In this document: positions 29,208 to 39,080 of the stretch, one piece after another
Position numbering within the stretch: the stretch's first letter is position 1
Layout of the letters: the number at the start of each line of letters is the position of its first letter
Assembly (NCBI GenBank): GCA_938024995.1
Contig: CALJDU010000041.1
Span: 1 to 64,000, forward strand
Length of the DNA: 64,000 nt
Direction: 5' to 3'
Source of the DNA: an uncultured bacterium
Lineage (GTDB): Bacteria; Myxococcota_A; Polyangia; Polyangiales; Houyiibacteriaceae
Program-made: the position numbers and the translations under genes
The notes under the pieces: model-generated
Database searches by the model: none
Seen by the model: only the letters and a program-made list of their open reading frames with translations
What the model was told of the DNA's origin: nothing

Positions 29208-29271
29208 CCATGTTGGTTACCTAATTGGGTGACCTTAATCAAGGTACCTATGACAATAATGTCCGTCGCGG

Positions 29272-29871
29272 TCAGTAGGTTTCTGCGATGGACTCAAGCG
29301 CTTGGTGTGTAGGAGGCGCCATGGGAGGAACAATCGGCACACCAAGACACGCACTGGCAATGTCGTGTGCCTCCTGCTCTGCGTCCGCCCAGAGCTCGCT
29401 CAAGCTCTCGAGAAGAGGCGTGGGCTTCTTTTTCCATGCTGAAAAACACGCCTCAAACGACTTCGGGAGGTGTCCGCGGCTCATCAAGTCGTAGATCGCG
29501 AACGTGACCTGGGCGCCCAAGAGCGACAGATCGCGAGGCTGCTCAAGAACAAACGCGGCGATGTCTTCGAGCATCTGGAGGTGTTCGTCGGACTTCAAAT
29601 CAAGCGCGCCCAAAATGTGGACCTCGGTCAAGAAGACTTCCCACGCGAATGGCCACTCGGTTGTCCCGTCTTCATCCACAAACGCGCGAACGCGGTCCAC
29701 GTCGATCGCGAACGCCGCGAGGTGGACGTATGGGATTCCGTGTTGGGCCGCGAGGGCGGGGTCCATGATCGTCGGCCCGAGGCTTGGGGTCAGGTCCTCG
29801 TCCCCCGCGTCCGCCTCTTGATTCACGATCGGCAATGAGCGCTTGTCCGTCACGCCTTCCTTATGAAGCAA
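29272..29871 (-). CDS. Hypothetical protein
   Basis: 199-aa ORF with coherent composition; unrecognised. Confidence 0.5.
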   Translation of the reverse strand: MLHKEGVTDKRSLPIVNQEADAGDEDLTPSLGPTIMDPALAAQHGIPYVHLAAFAIDVDRVRAFVDEDGTTEWPFAWEVFLTEVHILGALDLKSDEHLQMLEDIAAFVLEQPRDLSLLGAQVTFAIYDLMSRGHLPKSFEACFSAWKKKPTPLLESLSELWADAEQEAHDIASACLGVPIVPPMAPPTHQALESIAETY

Positions 29872-30017
29872 AGCGTTCCCATAATCGAGCGCTCGATGAC
29901 TGTTCCCCCAGCGCTCGACGTCTCTGTCTATGTGCCCCTCCCCGCGAGGCGAGCGCCAACCCGATCCGTTCGGCCCTGCGCGGTCGCGATGTGGTGGAGC
30001 AGAGGTTGGTGAACGGG

Positions 30018-30716
30018 ATGAAAGACGCGCTACGGTCGCTCGGGCTCAGCGAGGGCGACGTTGTCATGATCCACGCGAGCATGCGCGCGGTGGGAGGCGA
30101 GGCGGACGCGTTGCTCGATTCGATCCTGCACGTGATCGGCCCTTCCGGAACCGCGGTCATGCTCTTGGGGGCAGACCCGGACGAGCCCTTCGATCGCTTG
30201 GAGACCGAGGTTGACGTCGAGGACATGGGCGTGCTCGCGGAGGTCTTTCGAGTTCGCGCCGGCGACAACGTGAGCGACCACCCGGCCGCGCGCTTCGCCG
30301 CGATCGGACCGCTGGCCGACGCGCTCGTCCGCGATCCTCCGCTTCATCATTACTACGGCCCTCGTTCGTTCTTGGAGCGGCTCCTCGCGGGTCACGTGCA
30401 GGTGCTTCGACTGGGCGCGAACATCGACACCATCACCTTGATTCACCACGCGGAGTACCTCGCAGACGTCGCGGACAAGCGGGAGGTCACGCGACGCTAT
30501 GAGCGCGCGGCGGGAGGACCGGTCGACATCACGAGCCTCGACGACACCGACGGCATCAAGTCCTGGGCGGGCGGGGACTACTTCACGGTGTTGACGCAGG
30601 ACTACCTCGCGACGAACCGCGCGCGCGTCGGCTCGGTGGGCGGCTGCCGCGCGGAGCTCATCGACGGCGCGGACCTCATCGCGTTCGCGGTGGACTGGCT
30701 TTCCCGCGAGCTGTAG
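30018..30716 (+). CDS. AAC(3)-family aminoglycoside N-acetyltransferase-like protein
   Basis: DVVMIHASMRAVG, SDHPAARFAAIGPLA, GANIDTITLIHHAEYLA motifs; ORF opens upstream to 29784. Confidence 0.85.
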   Translation: MKDALRSLGLSEGDVVMIHASMRAVGGEADALLDSILHVIGPSGTAVMLLGADPDEPFDRLETEVDVEDMGVLAEVFRVRAGDNVSDHPAARFAAIGPLADALVRDPPLHHYYGPRSFLERLLAGHVQVLRLGANIDTITLIHHAEYLADVADKREVTRRYERAAGGPVDITSLDDTDGIKSWAGGDYFTVLTQDYLATNRARVGSVGGCRAELIDGADLIAFAVDWLSREL

Positions 30717-30742
30717 CCGCGCCCAAGTGGTACACCCAGCGC

Positions 30743-31777
30743 GTGGACCGCGACGCGCTCTTGCGATGGTACGACGAGCACAAGCGCGACCTGCCGTGGC
30801 GGCGGACGCGCGACCCGTACGCGATCTGGGTCTCGGAGATCATGTGTCAGCAGACCCGGGTCGAGACCGTCATCCCGTACTATGAGAAGTTCCTCTCGCG
30901 CTTCCCAACGCCCGCCGCGCTCGCGAGCGCGCCCGAAGACGACGTGATGGCGATGTGGAGCGGGCTTGGCTACTACCGCCGCGCACGTCTCCTTCAGAAA
31001 GGCGCACGCGAAGTCGTGGCGTCGTACGGCGGCCAGGTGCCCCGTGACCGTGACGCGCGGCTCAAGCTCCCCGGTGTTGGCCGCTACACCGCGGGCGCGA
31101 TCGGCAGTATCGCTTGGTCCGAAGAGGAGCCGGTCGTCGATGGAAACGTCATGCGGGTGTTCGCGCGTCACTTTGGGATCGACAGTCCGCTCGGCGCGAA
31201 AGAGACCGACGCGCGGATGTGGCGCGAAGCCGAAGCGCTCGTGCGAGGCCCGCGGCCCGGCGACCTCAATCAGTCGATCATGGAGCTCGGCGCGAGAGTG
31301 TGCCGGCCCCGCAGCCCGACCTGTTTGGTTTGCCCGATCGCCCACGGCTGCGTCGCCAAAGCAGAAGGTCGACAAGCGCAGCTCCCCGTTCCGAAAGTGA
31401 AGAAGGCGCCGCGCCGCGTGACGCTCGCGACCGTCGTCGCCACGCGAGACAAGCGACGCGAGATCTTACTTGTGAAACAAGAGCGCGCGCTCTTTGGCGG
31501 GCTCTACATGACACCGGCGCTTGAGGTAAAAGGCGCCGCGCCATCGGAAGCGCACGGACGCGCGGCCCTCGCGCCCTTTGGCTCAGGCCGGATCGTGTCG
31601 ACCGGCAAGGTCGAGCACATCCTCAGTCATCGCGTGATGGAGGTCACCGTGTTCCTCGCGACGCACGGTCGCGCAAAGACGAACTCACTCGGCCGCTTCG
31701 TCGCGCTCGATGCGCTCCACACGATCGGGGTCGCTTCGCTGACGAAGAAGATCCTCCGCTCCGTCGACCTGCTCTGA
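30743..31777 (+). CDS. mutY: A/G-specific adenine glycosylase
   Basis: LPWRRTRDPYAIWVSEIMCQQTRVETVIPYY, LPGVGRYTAGAIGS, C-x6-C-x2-C-x5-C FeS loop. Confidence 0.95.
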   Translation: MDRDALLRWYDEHKRDLPWRRTRDPYAIWVSEIMCQQTRVETVIPYYEKFLSRFPTPAALASAPEDDVMAMWSGLGYYRRARLLQKGAREVVASYGGQVPRDRDARLKLPGVGRYTAGAIGSIAWSEEEPVVDGNVMRVFARHFGIDSPLGAKETDARMWREAEALVRGPRPGDLNQSIMELGARVCRPRSPTCLVCPIAHGCVAKAEGRQAQLPVPKVKKAPRRVTLATVVATRDKRREILLVKQERALFGGLYMTPALEVKGAAPSEAHGRAALAPFGSGRIVSTGKVEHILSHRVMEVTVFLATHGRAKTNSLGRFVALDALHTIGVASLTKKILRSVDLL

Positions 31778-32278
31778 GCGCGGCCACGCGAGCCTGACGG
31801 TAACCGCCACCGCGCTCAGACCGATCATCACCAGACCGGTCGCGCGCACGGCGAAGACAACGGTCGCGCCCGGTCGCGGATCGAACATCTGAACGCCGAG
31901 GACGTTGTGGTAGGCGCAGTAGGCGAGCGCCGAGAGCGTCGTCACCGCGCCAACTGAGAAGCCCATGACGAGGAGCGAGTCGCGAAGACGTCCGCGCGTG
32001 AGGTGCGGGAAGAGCCACGCCAACCACCCTGCGCCGAGACCCAACCAGCTCGCCGCGCGACGAAGCTGGGCGAGCGGCTCTGGGAGACGATCGACGCGCA
32101 GGGGCGCGCCCGGCGCTTGTTCCGCGAGCACCTCAAGCGCTCCCGCCGCCAAGCCGATCAAGATCGCGCTCATCGCGAGGAGCGCGAGGCGTCGCTGGTC
32201 ACGGCCGAGGTTCTTCGCGCGCACGCGGTGACGTAGCGTGGAACCGGATCGCCCCGCAAGGTCGCGACGACGGAACAT
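31685..32278 (-). CDS. Membrane protein, unknown
   Basis: Multiple hydrophobic segments; convergent overlap with mutY 3' end. Confidence 0.55.
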   Translation of the reverse strand: MFRRRDLAGRSGSTLRHRVRAKNLGRDQRRLALLAMSAILIGLAAGALEVLAEQAPGAPLRVDRLPEPLAQLRRAASWLGLGAGWLAWLFPHLTRGRLRDSLLVMGFSVGAVTTLSALAYCAYHNVLGVQMFDPRPGATVVFAVRATGLVMIGLSAVAVTVRLAWPRSEQVDGAEDLLRQRSDPDRVERIERDEAAE

Positions 32279-32281
32279 GGC

Positions 32282-33121
32282 TCACGCGGGAAAGCGGCCG
32301 TCCAGGATCGCCAAGAACACGTCGGGCTCAGGGCGCACCCGATAGTTGTCGGTCTCGTCGGTAAAGAGCACGACGCCTTCTTCGTTGGTGACCACGATCG
32401 TCGGCATCACAGTGTCGCTGTCGTAGCCCGCCGCCTGCAGGCCCAGCGGGAGACCCCCTGGGTCGGCGATGCCGAGCTGCTCCGCGACCGCGTTTCCCTC
32501 GTCCACAAGGAACGTCATCGGCGCATCGAAGCGTCGCGCGAGGAAGGCGGTATGACTGGCGGGCTGCGGGGAGACCAAGACCATCTTCGCGCCGCGCGTC
32601 TCGATCTCTTGATACAGCTTCGCGATCTCGCGGATCTGCGCCATGCAGAGCGGGCACCAGTTGCCGCGGAAGAAGAGGTAGATGACCTTATGTCCGCGGA
32701 AGTCGTCGCTCTTGACCGTGTTCCCTTCGGCGTCGGCGAACGAGACGCTTGGGAGCCTCTTTCCTGGACGGAGCGTTTCCGCGGGAAGACGACCAAAGCG
32801 CGAGTACCAAAACACGTAGACGAGATCGAGCGAGAGCACAGGTCCGGCCATCCACAAGGGAGTCGGGTCGGTCTGGATGGACGCGCTCGCGAGCGCGACG
32901 CCGACGCCGGACATCAACAAGAGCGGCCACGCGCGATCACTCGTCCGCGCGCGCAGCGGCACCATGACCGCGGCGAAGTAGACGAATAGGCTCAACCCCG
33001 CGAGGAGCGCGCCGCCGTACGCGAGCGGTGACCCGCCGCCCGAGAGCGCGCGGAAGGCAACGAACGAGATGAGCCCGTGCGCGACGATGAACGGGAAGAT
33101 GAAGAGGGCTTTAGCGCTCAT
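32282..33121 (-). CDS. Membrane-anchored peroxiredoxin/thioredoxin-fold protein
   Basis: N-terminal TM helices then VIYLFFRGNWCPLCMAQIREIAKLYQEI redoxin motif. Confidence 0.85.
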   Translation of the reverse strand: MSAKALFIFPFIVAHGLISFVAFRALSGGGSPLAYGGALLAGLSLFVYFAAVMVPLRARTSDRAWPLLLMSGVGVALASASIQTDPTPLWMAGPVLSLDLVYVFWYSRFGRLPAETLRPGKRLPSVSFADAEGNTVKSDDFRGHKVIYLFFRGNWCPLCMAQIREIAKLYQEIETRGAKMVLVSPQPASHTAFLARRFDAPMTFLVDEGNAVAEQLGIADPGGLPLGLQAAGYDSDTVMPTIVVTNEEGVVLFTDETDNYRVRPEPDVFLAILDGRFPA

Positions 33122-33189
33122 GCGTCAGGCGTACGCACGGGGGGAACCCCCGTTACTCTTTCTCTGCCCGAGCGTCCCGTTGTGGCTCG

Positions 33190-33726
33190 CTAGAGGGTGT
33201 CGTCGATCGCGACGCAGAACTTGGCCTCGCGGCTGCCTTCGTCGAGATCGGTGACGCGCGCGATCGGCTCTTCGTCTTCACGGAGCAAGGCGTCGTCCGC
33301 GGCGAGGCAGCGGTACCCATCACCGGTGCGGCAATCACTGTCGCTCTCGCAGCGCTTCATGCACCACGCGAGGGCGGTGCGGCGCGGATCAAATCGCCAC
33401 TCCACGCAGAGCGCGCTGTCCGGACACGTGTCCGGATCGCAGCCGAGCACGGAACAGTAACCGTTGGGCTGCGCGGTATCGCAAACACGCTCGCCGTTCA
33501 CGGAGCAGTCGATGGACGTCTCGCAGTCGTCCCCGACGGCGGGCGCGCAACCCACTGAGGTGAGACCCACCACCACAAAGAGCGACGCCGCCAATGCTTT
33601 CGTGAAAGAACGAAAGGCAGCGGAAAATCGGCGAGTCGTGGTCTCGGTCGGCATCGGGCGGGGACCATAGGCGATGCCAAGCGCACGCGCTACTGTCCCG
33701 TCGTGAGGCGCCTCAGGCGCCAACAT
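33190..33726 (-). CDS. Cys-rich predicted lipoprotein
   Basis: Hydrophobic signal ending VGLTSVGC then Cys-rich region. Confidence 0.6.
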   Translation of the reverse strand: MLAPEAPHDGTVARALGIAYGPRPMPTETTTRRFSAAFRSFTKALAASLFVVVGLTSVGCAPAVGDDCETSIDCSVNGERVCDTAQPNGYCSVLGCDPDTCPDSALCVEWRFDPRRTALAWCMKRCESDSDCRTGDGYRCLAADDALLREDEEPIARVTDLDEGSREAKFCVAIDDTL

Positions 33727-33749
33727 CCCCGGGATCGGATGACTCCGTC

Positions 33750-36026
33750 ATGACTTTGACCAAACCGCGCCAGCGCTACGCACCGCTCCTCGTCGCGCTC
33801 ACGCTCTTGGCAACCACGCTCTTGGGAACCGCGCTCTTGGGAACGCTCTGGGCGGCGCCCGGAGAAGCACAGGAGCCCGCGAGCGCGCTCGACCAGGCCG
33901 CCGCGGCGCTCAAGCGAGGTCAGGTCGACACCGCGCTCTCCTTGCTCACCAACGTACCGGAAAGCGAGCGTGACTCCGCGACCCGCTACTTGCTCGGTCG
34001 CCTCCAATATCGCGCGGGACGACTTCGACAAGCCGCGGAGACCCTCCACACCGACCTCTCTTCACTTCCCGAGCGCGTGCAAGACGACGCGCGTTTTCGG
34101 CGCGGTGCATCGCTCGCGGTGACCGAGGGTTGCTCCACCGCGCGTGAGGTCCTGCGGACCACCGGCGGACGACACGGAGCACTGGCGCGCGCGCTCTCGG
34201 CGCAGTGCGCCCTCGCCTTGGGCGACTACGCGGTCGCGATCCGAGAGCTCCGCGCGGTGATTCGCGACAACGCGAACGCGGTCGACACGTTCGCCGCGCG
34301 TCTGCAGTTGGCCGAGGCGCTCTCGCGTTCGGGGGCCCGGACGGAAGCGAAGCGCACCCTGCGTGAACTCTTGGTGCAGCGACCCGCCCATCCCGACGCC
34401 CCCTTCGCGCTGGCGCAGCTGGAGCGACTTGGGGAAGAGGTCAACTTCCGCGCGGGAGAGCGACTCTCTCGCGCGGCTGCGCTCTCTCGCGCGCACCGCC
34501 ACGAAGAAGCGATCAACGAGCTGAGTCACGTTCGCCCGCGAAGCCGCGGAGAGCGCGCGCGGATGCTTCACGTGCGCGGGATGGCGCTCTACCGATTGCG
34601 TACGCGATACGCGGAGGCCGCCGAGGTGCTCGAGCGCGCCTCGAAGATCCCGAGCGCGACGCAGATCGAAGACCAGTTTCACGCCGCGCGTGCGCAGTCC
34701 CGGGCGGATCATGATCGGGAAGCGATCGCGAGCTATCGCGTCTTTGTCGCGCAGCACGCTTCCCATGAGCTCGCGCAGAAAGCGGAGTACCTGGCGGCCT
34801 GGCTCGAGCTTCGGTTGGGCGACGCGGCCGGTGAACGAAACATGCGCCGCTTCCTCTCGGGCCCGAGGGGTCGCGGAAGTTCCGCGCGAGACGCGGTGTG
34901 GCACCTCGCGCTGCGCGCCTACGAGACCGGCCGGTTCACCCGGGCCGCGCGCCTCTTTGATCGCTACGCGCGGCCCACCGGGCGCGGATTGATCGAGGGG
35001 AAGTTCTCGTACTGGCTAGGACGCGCGCGGGAGGGCGCGGGCGAGCGAGATCGGGCGATCGCCGCGTACCGGCAAGCGCTGCATGTGGAGCCGCTTCATT
35101 GGTACGCGCAGTGGGCACGGAAGCGACTGCTCGCGCTCGGCGAAGAACCCGGTTCGCTCTTCCCGCCCGGCGAGGACGCGCCCGCCGCGGAACCACTCGC
35201 GCCGCCGACGCTCCCCGATGCCGCGGTGCTCTACGCGCGTCTCGGTTTGCTCGAAGACGCCGCGCTGGAGCTTCGCCGGAACGAGAGCGCGCTTCGAAGC
35301 CGCGCGCCGGAGGGTCGCGAGACCGAGAGCTTGGTCGCCGCCTACCTCCAGCTCGGACTGCCTTCGCGCGCCTATCGCATCGCGAACACCCAACGCGAGC
35401 TGCTCCGACAAGCCCCGGTCGGCGCAGCCCGATGGGCCTGGGAAGGCGCGTATCCGTCGCCGTGGCGTGAAACGATCGAGCGACACGCAGCCGCGCAAGG
35501 CATTGATCCCGCGTACGTCTACGCAACGATGCGCCAGGAGAGCGCCTACAACCCTGGCGCGGTGAGCCACGCCGACGCGATCGGTCTCCTCCAGATGTTG
35601 CCGAGCTCGGCCGAGCGGATCGCGACGCGGATCGGAATCGACTACTCGCGCGACCTGCTCTTCGACCCATCGTGGAACGTCCGCATCGCGACGCATGAGA
35701 TGCGCGGGACGCTGAACGAGTTCGACGGAGACCTCCCGCTGACGATCGCGGCGTACAACGCGGGGGACTCGCGGGTGCGGCGCTGGCTACGAGAGACCGG
35801 TCCGATCGATCTGGATCTCTTCGTGGAGAAGATCCCGTTCGACGAGACCCGTGGTTACGTCCGGCGCGTCATGAGTCACTTCGCGAGGTACCGCGTGCTG
35901 CGCGATCCGGAGTCGCCCTTCGTTGCGCTCGCCGATCGAGTCCCCGTGACCGAAGCCGCGCCGACCGCGCCGACCGCGCCGAGCACGCCGAACACCGCAC
36001 CCGCCGCGCCTCCCGCCACGCCCTAG
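33750..36026 (+). CDS. TPR-containing SLT lytic transglycosylase
   Basis: TPR-like N-terminus; SLT core YVYATMRQESAYNPGAVSHADAIGLLQMLPSSAERIA ... LTIAAYNAGDSRVRRW. Confidence 0.92.
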   Translation: MTLTKPRQRYAPLLVALTLLATTLLGTALLGTLWAAPGEAQEPASALDQAAAALKRGQVDTALSLLTNVPESERDSATRYLLGRLQYRAGRLRQAAETLHTDLSSLPERVQDDARFRRGASLAVTEGCSTAREVLRTTGGRHGALARALSAQCALALGDYAVAIRELRAVIRDNANAVDTFAARLQLAEALSRSGARTEAKRTLRELLVQRPAHPDAPFALAQLERLGEEVNFRAGERLSRAAALSRAHRHEEAINELSHVRPRSRGERARMLHVRGMALYRLRTRYAEAAEVLERASKIPSATQIEDQFHAARAQSRADHDREAIASYRVFVAQHASHELAQKAEYLAAWLELRLGDAAGERNMRRFLSGPRGRGSSARDAVWHLALRAYETGRFTRAARLFDRYARPTGRGLIEGKFSYWLGRAREGAGERDRAIAAYRQALHVEPLHWYAQWARKRLLALGEEPGSLFPPGEDAPAAEPLAPPTLPDAAVLYARLGLLEDAALELRRNESALRSRAPEGRETESLVAAYLQLGLPSRAYRIANTQRELLRQAPVGAARWAWEGAYPSPWRETIERHAAAQGIDPAYVYATMRQESAYNPGAVSHADAIGLLQMLPSSAERIATRIGIDYSRDLLFDPSWNVRIATHEMRGTLNEFDGDLPLTIAAYNAGDSRVRRWLRETGPIDLDLFVEKIPFDETRGYVRRVMSHFARYRVLRDPESPFVALADRVPVTEAAPTAPTAPSTPNTAPAAPPATP

Positions 36027-36928
36027 CGCGCGTAGACCTCGACCCGATTGCGCCCGCGCGTCTTCGCCAAGTAGAGCGCGCGATCCGCAGCCGACACCAG
36101 CTCCTGCGGCGAGCCGATCGAGTTGTCTGGCATCACCGCGATGCCGACGCTGGTCGTCACGCGTAAGCGACGGCCTTCAAACTCAAACGGAAAGGTCTCC
36201 ATCCAGCGGCGCAAGCGCTCCGCGAACTCGTGCGCTCCACCAACGTCGATCCCGCGGCTCAAGATCAAAAACTCCTCGCCGCCGTAGCGCGCGAAGGTGT
36301 CCTCGCGCCGCACGCTGTCGAGGACGCCGCGCGAGATCGTCTTGAGCACGTAGTCGCCGGCGAGGTGACCGTAGGTGTCGTTGACCTGCTTAAAGTGGTC
36401 GAGGTCAAACATGATCAACGTGAGCGGCTCGTCATGTCGCGAGGCGTAGGCGTACTCCCGACCGAGCCGCTCAAGGAAGTAGCGACGGTTGTACGCCGCG
36501 GTGAGCGGATCGCGGAGCGCCGAGTCGAAGATGCTTCGCTGGAACTGCTGCTCGATCACGTCGTGGAAGCTGAACTTGAAGACCGAGGTCGTCCCGATGT
36601 GAACGCGATCTCCGTCCACCAGCGTGTGTCGTTCTTTGGTCTCGGTCCCGTTGATGTGGGTGCCGTTGGCGGAGCCGAGGTCCTCGATGACGACGTTCGG
36701 ACCCTCAAGCGAGAACCGCGCGTGTTCACGAGAGACCTCGGGGTCGGTCAGCGAGAAGGTCGCCGCGCGGCCTCGCCCCACAACGCCCCCCTCTTTGATC
36801 TTAAAGGTGACACCGACGTCTGGACCCGCGATGACGAACACATACGCCTCGCGCGGTCCGCTTCGCTCGTACGCCGCGCGCATGCGCTCGCGGTCGCCGA
36901 TCAGCGTGGGGACGTCGTCTTGTTCCAC
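36023..36928 (-). CDS. FHA-GGDEF diguanylate cyclase
   Basis: FHA GRGRAATFSLTDPEVSREHARF...GSANGTHING; GGDEF variant RYGGEEFLIL. Confidence 0.94.
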   Translation of the reverse strand: MEQDDVPTLIGDRERMRAAYERSGPREAYVFVIAGPDVGVTFKIKEGGVVGRGRAATFSLTDPEVSREHARFSLEGPNVVIEDLGSANGTHINGTETKERHTLVDGDRVHIGTTSVFKFSFHDVIEQQFQRSIFDSALRDPLTAAYNRRYFLERLGREYAYASRHDEPLTLIMFDLDHFKQVNDTYGHLAGDYVLKTISRGVLDSVRREDTFARYGGEEFLILSRGIDVGGAHEFAERLRRWMETFPFEFEGRRLRVTTSVGIAVMPDNSIGSPQELVSAADRALYLAKTRGRNRVEVYAR

Positions 36929-36987
36929 GCGGCGAGCCTACCCTCTTTTGCGTCCCACCCCGAACGCGCTCACTCAGGGTGCGCCGA

Positions 36988-38166
36988 TCACTCGAACGGG
37001 TCGCTGTGCCGCGGGTCGTTCAGGAACTCGTCGTCGGTGAGCGCGCGGAGAAACGCGAGGACGTCTGCACGGTCTTGTTCAGTGAGCACGAATCCGTCGA
37101 CGAAGGTGCTCTTGTTGGGGCTCGCGCGCCCATCGCCGATCTCGGGGCCTTCGGTCACGTTGCGCCCGCCCGCGGCGTAGTGGTCGATCACCTCTTCAAG
37201 CGTCTCGATCGAGCCGTCGTGCATATACGGCGCGGTGACCGCGATGTTGCGGAGGGTCGGCGCTTTGAAGCGCCCCTGATCGGCGCGCTCGCCCGTGAAC
37301 TCGTAGAGGCCTTGCTCGCCCGCGGGATACGCGCCGCGCCCGTCGACGTTGTAGAGGCCGTTGTTGTTGAAGGCGGCCTGGTCGAAGACGTTGTTCTCGT
37401 GGTCGACCGCGCTCGCGAAGTTGAAACCACCGTGACAGTGAAAGCAGTCGAGCGTCTCGCCGTTGAAGAGCGCCAAGCCGCGCTTCTCGCTCTCTGTCAA
37501 CGCGTCCGCGTCGCCTTGGAGGAACTGGTCGTAGCGTGAGGTCGCGCTGATCAAGCTGCGCTGGAACGAGGCGAGCGCGCGCGTCACGTTCGCGACCGAG
37601 ACAGGATCGGCATCGTCCGGGAACGCCTCTGGAAACAGGAGACCGTAGCCCGCGTCCGCGCGCAGCCTCCGGAGCAGCTCGTCTTCTTCGCCCGCCATGC
37701 CGAGCTCCACCGGTTCCTCGCCGAACATGGGGACGAGCGCTTGCTCCTCCAAGCGTCGCAAAATCGGGTTGGCCCAGGTCAGGGTCGCGGCATAGGCGAT
37801 GTTCGCGAGCCCCATCGAACTGCGCGGGTGAACCGCGCCGGTCGAGCCCAGCCCGCGCGGCAGGCCATCGGTAAACGCGAGCGACTGCTCGTGACAGCTG
37901 CCGCAGCTCTGGGTCTCGTTGAGCGAGAGGCGAGTGTCGTAAAAGAGATGACGGCCGAGCTCGACCTTGGCCTCGGTCATCGGGTTGTCGTCGGGAACGC
38001 GCGGTGAGGGGAAGTGCGCGGGGAGCCCAAAGTCATATGTGTCTTCGGGCTGGCAGCCGGACGCGAAGCTCAGCGCGACAACGAGAACCAGGACGCGCGA
38101 AACAAAGAAGCGCACGCTTCGGAAATGGAAGCGCGCGCTTTTCTGCTTTCTAACCGAGCGGATCAC
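36988..38166 (-). CDS. Di-heme cytochrome c peroxidase-like protein (MbnH/MauG-like)
   Basis: Two CxxCH motifs (CGSCH, CFHCH), LGRHLFYDTRLS; paired with MbnP-like gene. Confidence 0.88.
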   Translation of the reverse strand: MIRSVRKQKSARFHFRSVRFFVSRVLVLVVALSFASGCQPEDTYDFGLPAHFPSPRVPDDNPMTEAKVELGRHLFYDTRLSLNETQSCGSCHEQSLAFTDGLPRGLGSTGAVHPRSSMGLANIAYAATLTWANPILRRLEEQALVPMFGEEPVELGMAGEEDELLRRLRADAGYGLLFPEAFPDDADPVSVANVTRALASFQRSLISATSRYDQFLQGDADALTESEKRGLALFNGETLDCFHCHGGFNFASAVDHENNVFDQAAFNNNGLYNVDGRGAYPAGEQGLYEFTGERADQGRFKAPTLRNIAVTAPYMHDGSIETLEEVIDHYAAGGRNVTEGPEIGDGRASPNKSTFVDGFVLTEQDRADVLAFLRALTDDEFLNDPRHSDPFE

Positions 38167-38984
38167 TCTGCGGAGAAGACGGTGGACTCTCCCGCGGAAG
38201 CGCCACCGAAAGGAAGCCCGAGGTTGGTGAAGTACGGCGCGCAGTCAGCGTCGACCGGCGCGGACATGCATCCGGGCGGGGTCTCCATCATGTTGCTCTC
38301 GAGGTCGATGTTCGCGAGGAGCTCACGCACGTTCAAGACGACTCGCTGACCGACCTGGTAGTCGATCTCCACGACGGGGCGGTTCTGGTTGGAGCACGCG
38401 GTCACGCCGCCGGTGACGTCACCGTCGCAGCCGGTCGAACCGAGGTGAAAGCGCCACGCCGGGAGACCCGCGGTCGAGCCCTCAGCGCGCAGGAACTTGT
38501 AGCCGCCTTGCCAGTTCCAGAACATCGAGGTGAGGTTGAGCGGCGCCTGCGCGAGGGCCGCGTCTTGGTGGTTGGCGTCAAAGGGAACGCCGAGCGTGAA
38601 GCGAAGACCGGTCACGTCCGAGGTGTCCGCGATGCCCGTGATCTGGAAGTTGGTCTCTGGGCTCCCCGCGTCCGCGCAGGTCCCGCTGCCGTCCTCGAAG
38701 TCGAGGAGCGCGACGGTGCCGTCTTGCCACATACCGTCGTTGTCCAGCTCGACCGCGGTGTAGGTCCCGTCGGACTTCCGAAGCTCGACACCATGTATGT
38801 AGACGCGCAGACCGCTCGCGGTGAAGGTCGAGTCGCTGGAGCCGACTCCGTTGTATTCCGCGCCGCACACGTACGGCGCGTCGGGCCCGAAGGTGGCCGC
38901 GAACTGTACCGAAAGGGGTTCGACGTCATCGCCTCCGCAGCTCGCGAGGATGCTAACGATAGCGAGTAAGCTCAACTTCTTCAT
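38163..38984 (-). CDS. MbnP-like (AZL_007950 family) copper-associated lipoprotein
   Basis: Lipobox LASC; hallmark LTSMFWNWQGGYKFLR; 4-nt overlap with the di-heme gene. Confidence 0.85.
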   Translation of the reverse strand: MKKLSLLAIVSILASCGGDDVEPLSVQFAATFGPDAPYVCGAEYNGVGSSDSTFTASGLRVYIHGVELRKSDGTYTAVELDNDGMWQDGTVALLDFEDGSGTCADAGSPETNFQITGIADTSDVTGLRFTLGVPFDANHQDAALAQAPLNLTSMFWNWQGGYKFLRAEGSTAGLPAWRFHLGSTGCDGDVTGGVTACSNQNRPVVEIDYQVGQRVVLNVRELLANIDLESNMMETPPGCMSAPVDADCAPYFTNLGLPFGGASAGESTVFSAE

Positions 38985-39080
38985 AGGTCTCCAGGGTCTC
39001 CTTCACCGAGGTTGAGTCCAGTACCAGACTCGGTCAAACGCTCAGACGTGGCCAACTGCATCCATAGCGAGAACTTCTAA

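Noticed and set aside
29784-30017. N-terminal extension of the AAC(3)-like ORF
   Set aside because: Overlaps the divergent gene at 29272-29871 and lacks family similarity; start at 30018 preferred.
30018-30716. Acquired aminoglycoside-resistance cassette
   Set aside because: AAC(3)-family fold is clear, but flanking genes are ordinary chromosomal genes with no mobile-element signs; resistance function not supported from sequence.
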